Assembly: GCF_001443605.1 (NCBI RefSeq)
Contig: NZ_CP013118.1
Location: 1,685,501-1,749,500, forward strand
DNA: 64,000 bases
DNA from: Salinivirga cyanobacteriivorans
GTDB lineage: Bacteria > Bacteroidota > Bacteroidia > Bacteroidales > Salinivirgaceae
Direction of reading: 5' to 3'
Below, piece after piece: positions 46,809 through 56,131 of the stretch; the first letter of the stretch is position 1, and each line of letters opens with the position of its first letter. A model generated the notes under the pieces. The model did not search any database. It saw only the letters and a list, made by a program, of their open reading frames with translations, and was not told where the DNA came from. Made by a program: the position numbers and the translations under genes.

Positions 46809-48005
46809 ATGCCTAAAGTTTTACGGATTATAAACAGATTTAACCTTGGAGGCCCAACCTATAATGCTGCCTACCTTACCCGCTACCTAACTGAAAAAGG
46901 GTTCGAAACAAAACTGGTGGGCGGAGCTTCCCAGGATTCAGAAGCTGACTCCATGTTCATCCTTAACCAGTTGGGCATAGAAGCTGAGATTATTCCGGAA
47001 ATGCACAGATCTCTAAACCTGATTAATGACAGAAAAGCTTACATTAAAATTAAAGAAATAATAAAAAGCTATAAGCCCGATATTGTACATACACATGCAT
47101 CCAAAGCCGGAACTTTGGGACGATTAGCTGCAATATCACAGGCTGTGCCAGTTATTGTGCACACTTTTCACGGCCATGTATTTCATTCATATTTCTCAGG
47201 AGCCAAAACTTCTGTATTCAAAAAAATTGAACAGTACCTGGCCAATAAAAGCTCAAAAATTATTGCAATTAGCAATAAGCAAAAACAAGAACTATCGAAA
47301 GAATTTAATATTGCACCACCAGATAAGTTTGAGGTTATACCACTGGGATTTGATTTAAGCCGATTCAGGCAGGATCACTCCGAAAAAAGAATAACTTTTA
47401 GGAAGCGATGGAACCTGAAAGAAGATGATTTTGCCATAAGTATTGTGGGGCGACTTGTTCCGGTAAAAAACCATAAACTTTTTATTGAATCAATAGCCAG
47501 GCTGAAATCTAAATGTAAAAAAAGATTAAAAGCAATTATTGTCGGTGATGGCGAATTGCGCGAGGCACTTCTAAAACACTGCGAGTTTGCAGGATTAAAA
47601 ACAAACTGCAACGGAAAGCCCGAAAAAGATACAGATATTATTTTTACTTCATGGTTAAGAGATGTAGACGAAGTTTATGCAGGAAGCGAACTGGCGGCTC
47701 TAACATCATTTAACGAAGGCACCCCGGTAAGCCTCATAGAGGCATTAGCAGCAGGCAAACCGGTTGTATCAACAAAGGTTGGTGGAATAGAAGATGTGGT
47801 AAACCATAAGAAAAATGGTATACTGGTCCCGTCAGACAACGTCAATGCTTTCACCAAAGCCATGCAATCGCTAGTATCTGACGACAATTTGAGAAATGAG
47901 ATGGCCATTGAAGCCAAAAAAAGCATCAACGGGCAATTTAGTTACAACAGACTTGTTGATGATACATCGCGGTTATACAATGAGTTATTGTCGCATTCAA
48001 GTTAG
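46809..48005 (+). CDS. Glycosyltransferase family 4
   Basis: A 398-residue cytoplasmic GT-B retaining glycosyltransferase. The N-terminal half begins MPKVLRIINRFNLGGPTYNA and includes HTHASKAGTLGR and VHTFHGHVF. The C-terminal nucleotide-sugar-binding half has SIVGRLVPVKN near residue 215 and the EX7E motif in EGTPVSLIEAL near residue 305. It likely adds one sugar to a lipid-linked repeat unit. It starts 11 bp after asnB and is the only plain glycosyltransferase of this run, so other sugars must be added by enzymes encoded elsewhere. Confidence 0.93.
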   Translation: MPKVLRIINRFNLGGPTYNAAYLTRYLTEKGFETKLVGGASQDSEADSMFILNQLGIEAEIIPEMHRSLNLINDRKAYIKIKEIIKSYKPDIVHTHASKAGTLGRLAAISQAVPVIVHTFHGHVFHSYFSGAKTSVFKKIEQYLANKSSKIIAISNKQKQELSKEFNIAPPDKFEVIPLGFDLSRFRQDHSEKRITFRKRWNLKEDDFAISIVGRLVPVKNHKLFIESIARLKSKCKKRLKAIIVGDGELREALLKHCEFAGLKTNCNGKPEKDTDIIFTSWLRDVDEVYAGSELAALTSFNEGTPVSLIEALAAGKPVVSTKVGGIEDVVNHKKNGILVPSDNVNAFTKAMQSLVSDDNLRNEMAIEAKKSINGQFSYNRLVDDTSRLYNELLSHSS

Positions 48006-48054
48006 TCAATATACATAAAAAAATATATCTTTGGAGGTTATTAAAGGCTTTAAA

Positions 48055-48816
48055 ATGAAAATAAACAGTTTGAGATATTTTTTATGGTTCATTGTTGCTG
48101 TTGCAAGTTTCAGCTCATGTAAGTTATTGCAACCTAACCGAATGTTTAAGACCGAGAGTGATTTCAAGTATAATGAATTTAAGCCGGTTGATACCAAAGA
48201 GTACAAAATACAACCCTACGACATTATCAGCCTGAGCATCACCACCAATGATGGACTAAAACTGATAAACATAGGCGAAAAACAAGGCGGGAACACAGGA
48301 AATCTGCGTAGAGAAATAGAATACCTTGTTGAATATGATGGATTCGTAAAAGTACCAACATTAGGTAGAGTTAAGATATCAGGAAAGACCATAAGGGAGG
48401 CAGAAGCTTTTCTGGAGAAAGAGTATGCCGATTACTATAAGAATCCTTTTGTTTTATTGAGAGTAAATAATCGAAAAGTATATGTGTTCAAGGGAGGTGG
48501 AGATGACGGAACAGTTCTTAATATTCCGGAAGACCGCTTAACCCTTATTGAGGCTCTGGCTATGAGTGGCGGCATTCCCGACAGTGATAAAGCCTATAAA
48601 ATAAAACTAATCAGAGGTGATGTGAGTAATAACCCTGAGGTTTACCGTTATAACATATCATCTCTTGAAGACATACAGGGCAGTAATTTATTATTACAGG
48701 CCAACGATATAATTTATGTTGAGAGCCGCCCGCGATATGCTCGCAGGGTTATGACAGAGATTACACCTTACCTGACACTTATTTCTACCTTTTTATTAGT
48801 TTACAATCTATTTTAA
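48055..48816 (+). CDS. Outer-membrane polysaccharide export protein (Wza/OPX-like)
   Basis: A 253-residue lipoprotein of the polysaccharide biosynthesis/export family. The signal ends in FSSC (lipobox, near residue 22). The PES domain follows (YKIQPYDIISLSI near residue 53), then SLBB-like strands (KVYVFKGGGDDG near residue 140), and a C-terminal hydrophobic segment. It would form the outer-membrane channel for the exported glycan. The ATG at 48055 is chosen; the GGAGG at 48033-48037 is too far upstream to be its normal ribosome site. It lies 2 bp before the kinase gene. Confidence 0.92.
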   Translation: MKINSLRYFLWFIVAVASFSSCKLLQPNRMFKTESDFKYNEFKPVDTKEYKIQPYDIISLSITTNDGLKLINIGEKQGGNTGNLRREIEYLVEYDGFVKVPTLGRVKISGKTIREAEAFLEKEYADYYKNPFVLLRVNNRKVYVFKGGGDDGTVLNIPEDRLTLIEALAMSGGIPDSDKAYKIKLIRGDVSNNPEVYRYNISSLEDIQGSNLLLQANDIIYVESRPRYARRVMTEITPYLTLISTFLLVYNLF

Positions 48817-48818
48817 CC

Positions 48819-51227
48819 ATGCAGAACAGAAAAATACCTATCATAAACGATACATTTGACATCATTACGTTCAAACGAATATTATACAGATCTGTTTGGA
48901 TAGGTCTTTTTATTATACTTCTGGCACTTGGTGCCGGCTTTTTAAAGATCCGGTATACAGCCCCCCTCTATGAGGCAAAATCAGTGATTCAAATACAGGA
49001 AGATAAAAAAACAAGTCAGGTATTTCAGTTAGATGACCTTTATGAAGACAATAAAAAACTGAACAAAACAATTGCCCTAATCAGGTCCAAAGAATTTCTG
49101 AAGCGCACATTCGCAAAACTCCCGTTGGACATACGCTATTTTGTTGAAGGCGCATTCCTGAGTGATGAAATTTACCAATCATCTCCATTTGAAATTCAAT
49201 ATAAGATCAAAGACAGCAAAGCATTTGGCATACCCGTCTTCATTTCTTTTAAGGACAAAAAAAATGTAGTATTCGAGTATGAATACAATGGTGAAACATA
49301 CTCTTACCCGGGTGAAGCTGGTAAATGGACAGACCTGGGCATACTATCGTGCAAAGCAGAAATATTGCGCTACAATGTAATAAAAAGCATGTATGAAAGT
49401 GCCAAGCAAAATAGCTACTATTTCGTAATTTACAATGATGAACAAATCTTCACAGAACACAGCAAAAAACTGAACATAAAGCTCTTAAGCAGCAGTTCAA
49501 ACTCCATTGAAATTTCATATCAAAGTCACAACAGCCAGCAGGCAGCAGACTTAGTAAATGCAGTAGCAAGAGAATTTCAGCGATTTGAAGTTGAAAAGAA
49601 AAAAGAAAGCATACAAAACATACTTGCATTTATCGAGCGTCAGCTCAAAAATGTGTATAAAACACTTGACACAACGGAATCAAAGCTACAAGAGTTTAAA
49701 AAAGAGAACAACATCCCGAGTGAAGCTCTCGAACGCACACCATTCCCAATTTTTACAGCAAAAATCGAGGAATTTGAGGAACAAATTACAACACTCGATT
49801 TTGAGTTGATTACACTTAAAAATGTAAAAACGCAATTGGAAACAAACCAACAACTGAACACCTACGAGATGATTGCCACCCTGGCCGGCACCAACAGCGA
49901 GAAAGTACTTGTCAGCATATTAACCAATCTTCAGAATCTTATAAACGAGAAAAACCAATTGCTAAATGATGTGACAGAAAACAACATGCGCATCAAAATT
50001 ATTGATAAACAGATTGCCAACCAGAAAAAACTCATCATTGACTTTGTCAAAAACAACATAAATCGTTTAGAAGAAAAAAGAGCTGAGTACCAGAGCAAAA
50101 TAGAAGAGTACGAGGAGAAACTTTTTGCAGACGAATCATTCGATAAATTAGAATATGCCAGGCTCCAACGCTTACATTCAATTAACGAAGGGTTTTACAA
50201 TCAACTGATTCAAAAGAAAGCCGAATATATGATTTCACAGGCAGGTTACGTTACCCAGAATGTAATTCTGGAACGAGCCAATGCCAACCTGAAATCAATT
50301 GCACCTAAAAAAGAACAAATTTTAATAGCAAGCTTTATACTGGGACTAATCCTATTCTTTACATTTATCTTTATTCGTTACCTCATGTTTAATGAGATCA
50401 CCTCAATAAACATGATAAAAAATTATTCAAGCGCACCGGTAATTGGGGTTGTTCCAGCATACAAAAAGGCTGTTCCTGTTTCACAACTTCTTGTAAACAA
50501 GAAACCAAATTCCATGTTTACAGAAGCTTTCCGAAATATTCGCTCCAACCTGCAGTTTCTATCGCCCGGAGCAGGCTCAAATGTCATCACGGTTACATCA
50601 ACCATTTCAGGAGAAGGAAAAACTTTTGTAGCCATGAACCTTGCCGGAATACAAGCCATTTCAGGCAAAAGAGCAATTATTCTGGACATGGATATGCGAA
50701 AACCACGTCTGCACTTGGGATTTAATGTAGACAACGATAAAGGTATGAGTACAATCTTAATCGGTAAGCACACATACAAAGATTGTATATTCATGTCGGA
50801 ACAAAAGAACCTTGATTTCATCACAGCAGGGCCTGTACCACCCAATCCGGCTGAATTGGTTTTCAGCCCAAAAATGGATGAACTCATAGAACAGCTCGAA
50901 GAACTCTATGATGTAATTATCATCGACACACCACCAATTGGCATTGTGACCGATGCACTGGCCAACCTACAACGGGCCAATTATCCGGTTTACGTGCTTA
51001 AATCAAACCTCTCCAAACGCAACTTCCTGGAAAATATCAACTCTTTAATTAAGGATAAAAGACTAGACAACCTTTCTGTTGTATTCAATTCGGTTGATAT
51101 GGCTAAACGACGCTACGGATACGGTTATGGATATGGTTACGGATACGGTTACGGCTATGGCTACTACTCCGATGAAGAAAAGCCTTCCAAGAAAAACTTT
51201 TTGAAATCAATTTTCAAAACCAACTAA
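48819..51227 (+). CDS. Wzc-like polysaccharide co-polymerase/tyrosine autokinase
   Basis: An 802-residue inner-membrane protein that controls glycan chain length and export. The N-terminal Wzz domain (about 15-500) has helices near residues 28-48 and 490-510 and a long coiled coil between. The cytoplasmic BY-kinase has Walker A STISGEGKTFVAMN near residue 590, Walker A' ILDMDMRKPRLH and Walker B IIIDTPPIG. The C-terminal tail bears ten tyrosines in a YG repeat, a typical autophosphorylation cluster. It follows the exporter gene by 2 bp, a normal pairing for capsule or exopolysaccharide machines. Confidence 0.95.
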   Translation: MQNRKIPIINDTFDIITFKRILYRSVWIGLFIILLALGAGFLKIRYTAPLYEAKSVIQIQEDKKTSQVFQLDDLYEDNKKLNKTIALIRSKEFLKRTFAKLPLDIRYFVEGAFLSDEIYQSSPFEIQYKIKDSKAFGIPVFISFKDKKNVVFEYEYNGETYSYPGEAGKWTDLGILSCKAEILRYNVIKSMYESAKQNSYYFVIYNDEQIFTEHSKKLNIKLLSSSSNSIEISYQSHNSQQAADLVNAVAREFQRFEVEKKKESIQNILAFIERQLKNVYKTLDTTESKLQEFKKENNIPSEALERTPFPIFTAKIEEFEEQITTLDFELITLKNVKTQLETNQQLNTYEMIATLAGTNSEKVLVSILTNLQNLINEKNQLLNDVTENNMRIKIIDKQIANQKKLIIDFVKNNINRLEEKRAEYQSKIEEYEEKLFADESFDKLEYARLQRLHSINEGFYNQLIQKKAEYMISQAGYVTQNVILERANANLKSIAPKKEQILIASFILGLILFFTFIFIRYLMFNEITSINMIKNYSSAPVIGVVPAYKKAVPVSQLLVNKKPNSMFTEAFRNIRSNLQFLSPGAGSNVITVTSTISGEGKTFVAMNLAGIQAISGKRAIILDMDMRKPRLHLGFNVDNDKGMSTILIGKHTYKDCIFMSEQKNLDFITAGPVPPNPAELVFSPKMDELIEQLEELYDVIIIDTPPIGIVTDALANLQRANYPVYVLKSNLSKRNFLENINSLIKDKRLDNLSVVFNSVDMAKRRYGYGYGYGYGYGYGYGYYSDEEKPSKKNFLKSIFKTN
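51114..51161 (+). repeat. Hexanucleotide tandem repeat encoding the YG tail
   Basis: Eight consecutive 6-bp units of the form TAYGGN encode eight Tyr-Gly pairs. Any gain or loss of units keeps frame, so the number of phosphorylatable tyrosines could vary. The synonymous third-position changes are not random, alternating between A, T and C. Confidence 0.85.
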
Positions 51228-51253
51228 TCATAAAACCAGATTGACAAAACGTT

Positions 51254-52318
51254 ATGGAAAACGCACTTTTACTATTTTTGTTCTTTACATACACTTTCCT
51301 CCTGGGGTTTTTATTGCACAAATACCTGATAAACCGTTCCAGAACTTACAACCTGCATAAAGCCAACATATCAGGCGAACGCTGGGAGAGACAGTCGAAA
51401 CCCATTTTTGGAGGTATTACTTTTTTCAGCCTTTTTATTTTCGGGTTAATAAATTATGTGGTTTTTTTTCCTGTAGACATCCTAATTACCGGAGAAAGTA
51501 TTGCCATAATACTTGTGGTAACTATCTCCTTTCTCATGGGACTGGCCGATGACCTGCTAAACACTTCTCCATTATTTAAATTTGGAATGCAACTAGGGGC
51601 AGCCCTCCTGCTTATTTATTTTGGTATTTATATCAGCATATTTTCTGATGATACACTAAACTACCTTTTAACCATTCTTTGGGTAGTCGGAATTATGAAT
51701 TCTATAAACATGCTGGATAATATGGATGCCATTACAACTCCAAGCGGGTTGTTTATACTTCTGTTTATTGGCTTGCTAATAGGCATCAATACACCAGGCG
51801 ATATGTGGTTTTATTTAACCATACTTATCAGCATATATGCCAGCATGGGAAGCTTCTTAATCTTCAACTGGCACCCGTCAAAAATGTACATGGGCGACAA
51901 TGGTTCACAGTTTCTTGGTGCAGTATTAGCCGTACTCTCTATAATGTTCATATGGAACCAGCCCATAACCCCAAGTCCGCATACTGGTCTTTTTAAACTT
52001 GCCTCGGTTATTATTGCTTTCACAATGCCACTGACAGATACTGTCACTGTAAGTATAAACAGGCTACTCAAAGGCAAATCGCCATTTGTTGGAGGGAAAG
52101 ATCACACCACACACCATCTTTCATATGCAGGCCTGTCAGACCACATGGTGGCATGGGTTTTCATAATAGGGTCGTTAATATCTGTTACTTTGGCATTTGT
52201 TTTGACTGTCTATTTTCCCGATGCCAGCCTTTCCACTTTAGCTATATTTTTAGCCTGGCCGGCAATCATTTTTGTCGCTCTTTACTCATTAACCCGAATC
52301 GTAAAACCGAACAAATAG
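51254..52318 (+). CDS. WecA/MraY-family sugar-1-phosphate transferase
   Basis: A 354-residue polytopic membrane enzyme with about ten or eleven helices that loads the first sugar phosphate on undecaprenyl phosphate. Active-site motifs are LADDLLNTSPLFK near residue 97 (Asp-Asp), NMLDNMDAITTPSGL near residue 155, YMGDNGSQFLG near residue 217 and the KDHTTHHL loop near residue 282. It is probably the initiating transferase of the glycan of this operon. The sugar (HexNAc-1-phosphate) is assumed from the family. It lies 26 bp after the kinase gene. Confidence 0.92.
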   Translation: MENALLLFLFFTYTFLLGFLLHKYLINRSRTYNLHKANISGERWERQSKPIFGGITFFSLFIFGLINYVVFFPVDILITGESIAIILVVTISFLMGLADDLLNTSPLFKFGMQLGAALLLIYFGIYISIFSDDTLNYLLTILWVVGIMNSINMLDNMDAITTPSGLFILLFIGLLIGINTPGDMWFYLTILISIYASMGSFLIFNWHPSKMYMGDNGSQFLGAVLAVLSIMFIWNQPITPSPHTGLFKLASVIIAFTMPLTDTVTVSINRLLKGKSPFVGGKDHTTHHLSYAGLSDHMVAWVFIIGSLISVTLAFVLTVYFPDASLSTLAIFLAWPAIIFVALYSLTRIVKPNK

Positions 52319-52325
52319 GTATTGA

Positions 52326-53273
52326 ATGAAAATAAAAACTATTTCGATTACAGCCATTATGCTGGTGACTTTGTTATGGATAATTAAATATTCCTACAAC
52401 CAAAAAGAAACAAAAGAAATACCCCAGACCAAAGAAACTGATAATGATGCATATATTGTTGAACCTGCAGACATACCTGCTCAATTAATATTTGCAGATG
52501 AGGTTGTTCCGGTTCAGTTCTATGATGTGCGTGAGCGACTCGATCGTGAGTTACTTGTAAACAAGTTTTGGCACTCCAGCACATTTCAACTCATTAAGAG
52601 AGCCAACCGTTACTTTCCCATTATTGAAAAAATTTTAAGAGAAGAACAGGTTCCTGAGGATTTTAAGTACCTGGCAATAGCGGAAAGCGGCTTACAAAAT
52701 GTAGTTTCGCCCAGTGGCGCTGCCGGTTTCTGGCAATTTTTAAGAGGAGCAGCAAGAGATTTTGACCTGCAGGTAAACAATGAAGTAGATGAACGCTATC
52801 ACCTGGAAAAGGCTACCCGTGCTGCAGCAAAATATTTAAAATGGAATTATAAAAAATTCGGCACCTGGACCATGTCAGCTGCAGCGTATAATTATGGAAG
52901 GACTAACACTCTTCGCCAAATTAAACGGCAACATTGCTCGAACTATTACGACCTTTTATTACCCGAAGAAACCGAACGCTACGTATTCAGGCTGATTGCC
53001 CTAAAGCTCATACTCAGCAACCCGGAAGAATACGGATTTACACTTAACAACAACGACTTATATGCGCCCATAAAAACAAAAACGGTTACAGTAACCGGAA
53101 AGGTTAAAGATCTTGCAACTTTTGCAAAAGACCATGGTATCTCTTACAGAATGCTAAAAGAATTTAACCCCTGGTTAAGAGAAAACTACTTACGAAACCC
53201 TCGAAACAAGACTTACAAAATAAAAATACCAGAAAAACATTTCCGGCATCAATATGACCATCTGAGCTATTGA
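52326..53273 (+). CDS. Lytic transglycosylase (SLT family, MltD-like)
   Basis: A 315-residue envelope enzyme with an N-terminal membrane anchor or signal. The SLT goose-lysozyme-like domain has catalytic Glu in YLAIAESGLQN near residue 120 and the family phrase SPSGAAGFWQF. AAYNYGRTNTLRQI follows near residue 188. The C-terminus contains a LysM-like segment (AKDHGISYRMLKEFNPWL near residue 265). It cleaves peptidoglycan. Being 7 bp after the WecA-like gene, it may open the wall for assembly of the export complex. It starts with ATG at 52326. Confidence 0.92.
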   Translation: MKIKTISITAIMLVTLLWIIKYSYNQKETKEIPQTKETDNDAYIVEPADIPAQLIFADEVVPVQFYDVRERLDRELLVNKFWHSSTFQLIKRANRYFPIIEKILREEQVPEDFKYLAIAESGLQNVVSPSGAAGFWQFLRGAARDFDLQVNNEVDERYHLEKATRAAAKYLKWNYKKFGTWTMSAAAYNYGRTNTLRQIKRQHCSNYYDLLLPEETERYVFRLIALKLILSNPEEYGFTLNNNDLYAPIKTKTVTVTGKVKDLATFAKDHGISYRMLKEFNPWLRENYLRNPRNKTYKIKIPEKHFRHQYDHLSY

Positions 53274-53277
53274 TATT

Positions 53278-56127
53278 ATGACAAAGAAAAGAGAACTGAT
53301 AGATACTGATTACGCAGATAATATTGAAATTCTGGGAGCACGTGTACATAATCTCAAAAACATAGATACCCACATTCCCAGAAATAAACTTACCGTCATT
53401 ACAGGGTTAAGTGGCAGTGGCAAATCATCATTGGCGTTTGATACCATTTATGCCGAAGGCCAACGACGATATATCGAAACATTCTCATCCTATGCCCGCC
53501 AGTTTTTGGGTGGTTTGGAAAGACCTGACGTCGACAAAATCACAGGATTAAGTCCGGTAATTAGCATAGAGCAAAAAACAACCAATAAAAATCCACGCAG
53601 TACAGTTGGAACAATCACTGAAGTTTACGACTTCATGCGTTTACTTTTTGCAAGAGCTGCCGATGCATATTCACATGCGAGTGGAAAAAAAATGGTTCGC
53701 TACAACGAGAATCAAATTGTCGAGCTCATAAAAGAGCGCTTTCAAAATAAAAAAATATTACTGCTCGCTCCTGTGATAAGGGGGCGTAAAGGCCATTACC
53801 GTGAACTTTTTGAACAAGTACGGCGTAAGGGCTTTATCAGCGCCCGCATTGACGGAGAAATTAAAGAACTAACCCCGGGTCTTAAGCTGGACCGGTACAA
53901 AATACACAATATTGAAGTTGTAATCGACAAGGTAATACCGGGCGAAACGGCAGATAAACGGCTAAAAAACTCCGTTCAAACTGCACTAAAGCATGGTAAA
54001 GGCGTAATAATGGCCATTGAAAAAAATGCCACTGAACCTGATTACTTCTCAAAACACCTGATGGATGCTGAAAGTGGAATATCTTACGACGAACCCGCTC
54101 CACACACCTTTTCATTTAACTCACCACAGGGGGCATGCCCGGTATGCAAAGGATTAGGCGAAGTTAGCGAATACGACATAGACAAACTCATTCCGGACAA
54201 AACGCTTAGCATAAAAAAAGGTGCCATTACACCTTTAGGTAAATACAAAAGCAGCCTCATTTTTTGGCAAATTGAGGCATTGGCGAAAAAGTACAAATGT
54301 ACCATCGACATGCCAGTAAATAAGTTGCCCGTGGAATTGGTAGATAAAATTCTTTATGGCACAAACGAAAATGTAAAGATTGAAAACACACCCCTCGGGC
54401 GTAGTAGTTCTTATATGTTAAGTTATGCCGGGGTAGTGAATTACCTATCTCAACTCGATGCTGAAGATCTTAAAAATTCTAAAAAAGGACACGACAAATA
54501 CCTAAAAAAATCCACATGCCCGGAGTGTAACGGAAGCAGGCTGAAAAAGGAAACTTTATATTTTAAAATACACGACAAAAACATTGCAGAGCTGAGTGCA
54601 ATGGATATCGACCAGCTTCATCAATGGTTCAAGAGCATTGATAAGCACCTTTCTGATAAACAGTTATCAATTGCGAAAGAAATACTTAAAGAGATAAGAA
54701 GCCGGCTGGGTTTTTTATTGGATGTAGGCCTCAGTTATTTGTCTTTAAACAGGAGTGCTAAAAGCTTATCGGGAGGAGAAAGCCAACGTATACGTCTGGC
54801 CACACAAATCGGATCGCAACTGGTCAACGTGCTGTATATCCTCGATGAGCCCAGCATAGGGTTGCATCAACGCGACAATATAAAACTTATTAATAGTTTG
54901 AAGCAACTTCGCGATGCAGAAAACAGTGTGATCGTGGTAGAGCATGACCGAGAAATGATAGAATCTGCCGACCATGTAATAGATATTGGCCCTGGTGCAG
55001 GCCGGCACGGGGGGCACATTGTGGCAGAAGGGGATGTAAAAAAAATCAATGAAGCCGGTGGCCTTACGGCCGATTACCTGAAAAACCAGAAACGTATTGA
55101 GGTTCCTAAAGAGCGCAGACCCGGAAATGGAAAATCAATTCGTTTAAAAGGAGCCACGGGCAATAACTTAAAAAACGTGAATATCGATATTCCGCTGGGC
55201 CAATTTATTTGTGTAACAGGAGTAAGTGGCAGCGGAAAATCTACGCTCATTAATGAAACGCTCCACCCAATATTAAACAGGCATTTTTACCGGTCGGTAA
55301 AAGATCCACTACCCTACAAAGACATTGAAGGAATAAAGAATATCGATAAAGTAATTGAGGTAAATCAAAGTCCGCTCGGGCGTACACCCAGATCGAACCC
55401 GGTAACCTACACAGGTCTGTTCGATGAAATAAGAAAAATATTCACAAAATTGCCCGAAGCTAAAATCAGAGGGTACAAACCCGGACGTTTTTCATTTAAT
55501 GTAAAGGGCGGACGATGCGAAACATGTAAGGGTGCAGGTGTAGAAATTATTGAAATGAATTTCTTGCCCGATGTACATGTAAAATGTAAAGATTGTGAAG
55601 GCCGCCGATATAACAGAGAAACACTTGAGGTGCGCTATAAGGGTAAAAGCATTTCAGATGTGCTGGATATGACCATAAACCAGGCGGTGGAGTTTTTCCA
55701 AAACATTCCTAAAATTGAAAAAAAGCTTAAAACCCTGCAGCAAGTTGGCCTGGGATATGTTACGCTGGGGCAACCTTCGACTACATTAAGTGGTGGGGAA
55801 TCGCAACGTGTTAAGCTTGCTTCGGAACTGGCGAAAAAAGACACAGGTAAAACCCTTTACATACTCGATGAACCAACTACAGGACTGCACTTCGAAGATA
55901 TAAAAGCCCTTTTGGGCGTGCTTGATCGTCTTGCGAACAAAGGGAATACCGTTATTGTTATTGAACATAACCTGGATGTGATTAAATTTGCTGATCACAT
56001 CATTGATATAGGCCCGGAAGGTGGCCGTGGCGGAGGAAAAATAATTGCAACAGGAACACCTGAGGAAATTAGCAAAATCGAAAAAAGCTATACTGCTGGC
56101 TACCTGGCCGATGAATTAAAAAGATAA
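53278..56127 (+). CDS. uvrA: Excinuclease ABC subunit A
   Basis: A 949-residue DNA-damage recognition ATPase of nucleotide excision repair, near full normal length. Both ATPase modules are intact: Walker A GLSGSGKSSLAFDT (residue about 44) and GVSGSGKSTLINE, and two LSGGESQR signatures. Zinc-finger cysteines appear as CPVC..CPEC and CETC..CKDC. It begins 4 bp after the transglycosylase and ends 4 bp before the kinase gene, so it is likely transcribed with the polysaccharide operon. That linkage of repair to glycan genes is probably incidental. Confidence 0.96.
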   Translation: MTKKRELIDTDYADNIEILGARVHNLKNIDTHIPRNKLTVITGLSGSGKSSLAFDTIYAEGQRRYIETFSSYARQFLGGLERPDVDKITGLSPVISIEQKTTNKNPRSTVGTITEVYDFMRLLFARAADAYSHASGKKMVRYNENQIVELIKERFQNKKILLLAPVIRGRKGHYRELFEQVRRKGFISARIDGEIKELTPGLKLDRYKIHNIEVVIDKVIPGETADKRLKNSVQTALKHGKGVIMAIEKNATEPDYFSKHLMDAESGISYDEPAPHTFSFNSPQGACPVCKGLGEVSEYDIDKLIPDKTLSIKKGAITPLGKYKSSLIFWQIEALAKKYKCTIDMPVNKLPVELVDKILYGTNENVKIENTPLGRSSSYMLSYAGVVNYLSQLDAEDLKNSKKGHDKYLKKSTCPECNGSRLKKETLYFKIHDKNIAELSAMDIDQLHQWFKSIDKHLSDKQLSIAKEILKEIRSRLGFLLDVGLSYLSLNRSAKSLSGGESQRIRLATQIGSQLVNVLYILDEPSIGLHQRDNIKLINSLKQLRDAENSVIVVEHDREMIESADHVIDIGPGAGRHGGHIVAEGDVKKINEAGGLTADYLKNQKRIEVPKERRPGNGKSIRLKGATGNNLKNVNIDIPLGQFICVTGVSGSGKSTLINETLHPILNRHFYRSVKDPLPYKDIEGIKNIDKVIEVNQSPLGRTPRSNPVTYTGLFDEIRKIFTKLPEAKIRGYKPGRFSFNVKGGRCETCKGAGVEIIEMNFLPDVHVKCKDCEGRRYNRETLEVRYKGKSISDVLDMTINQAVEFFQNIPKIEKKLKTLQQVGLGYVTLGQPSTTLSGGESQRVKLASELAKKDTGKTLYILDEPTTGLHFEDIKALLGVLDRLANKGNTVIVIEHNLDVIKFADHIIDIGPEGGRGGGKIIATGTPEEISKIEKSYTAGYLADELKR

Positions 56128-56131
56128 ACTT

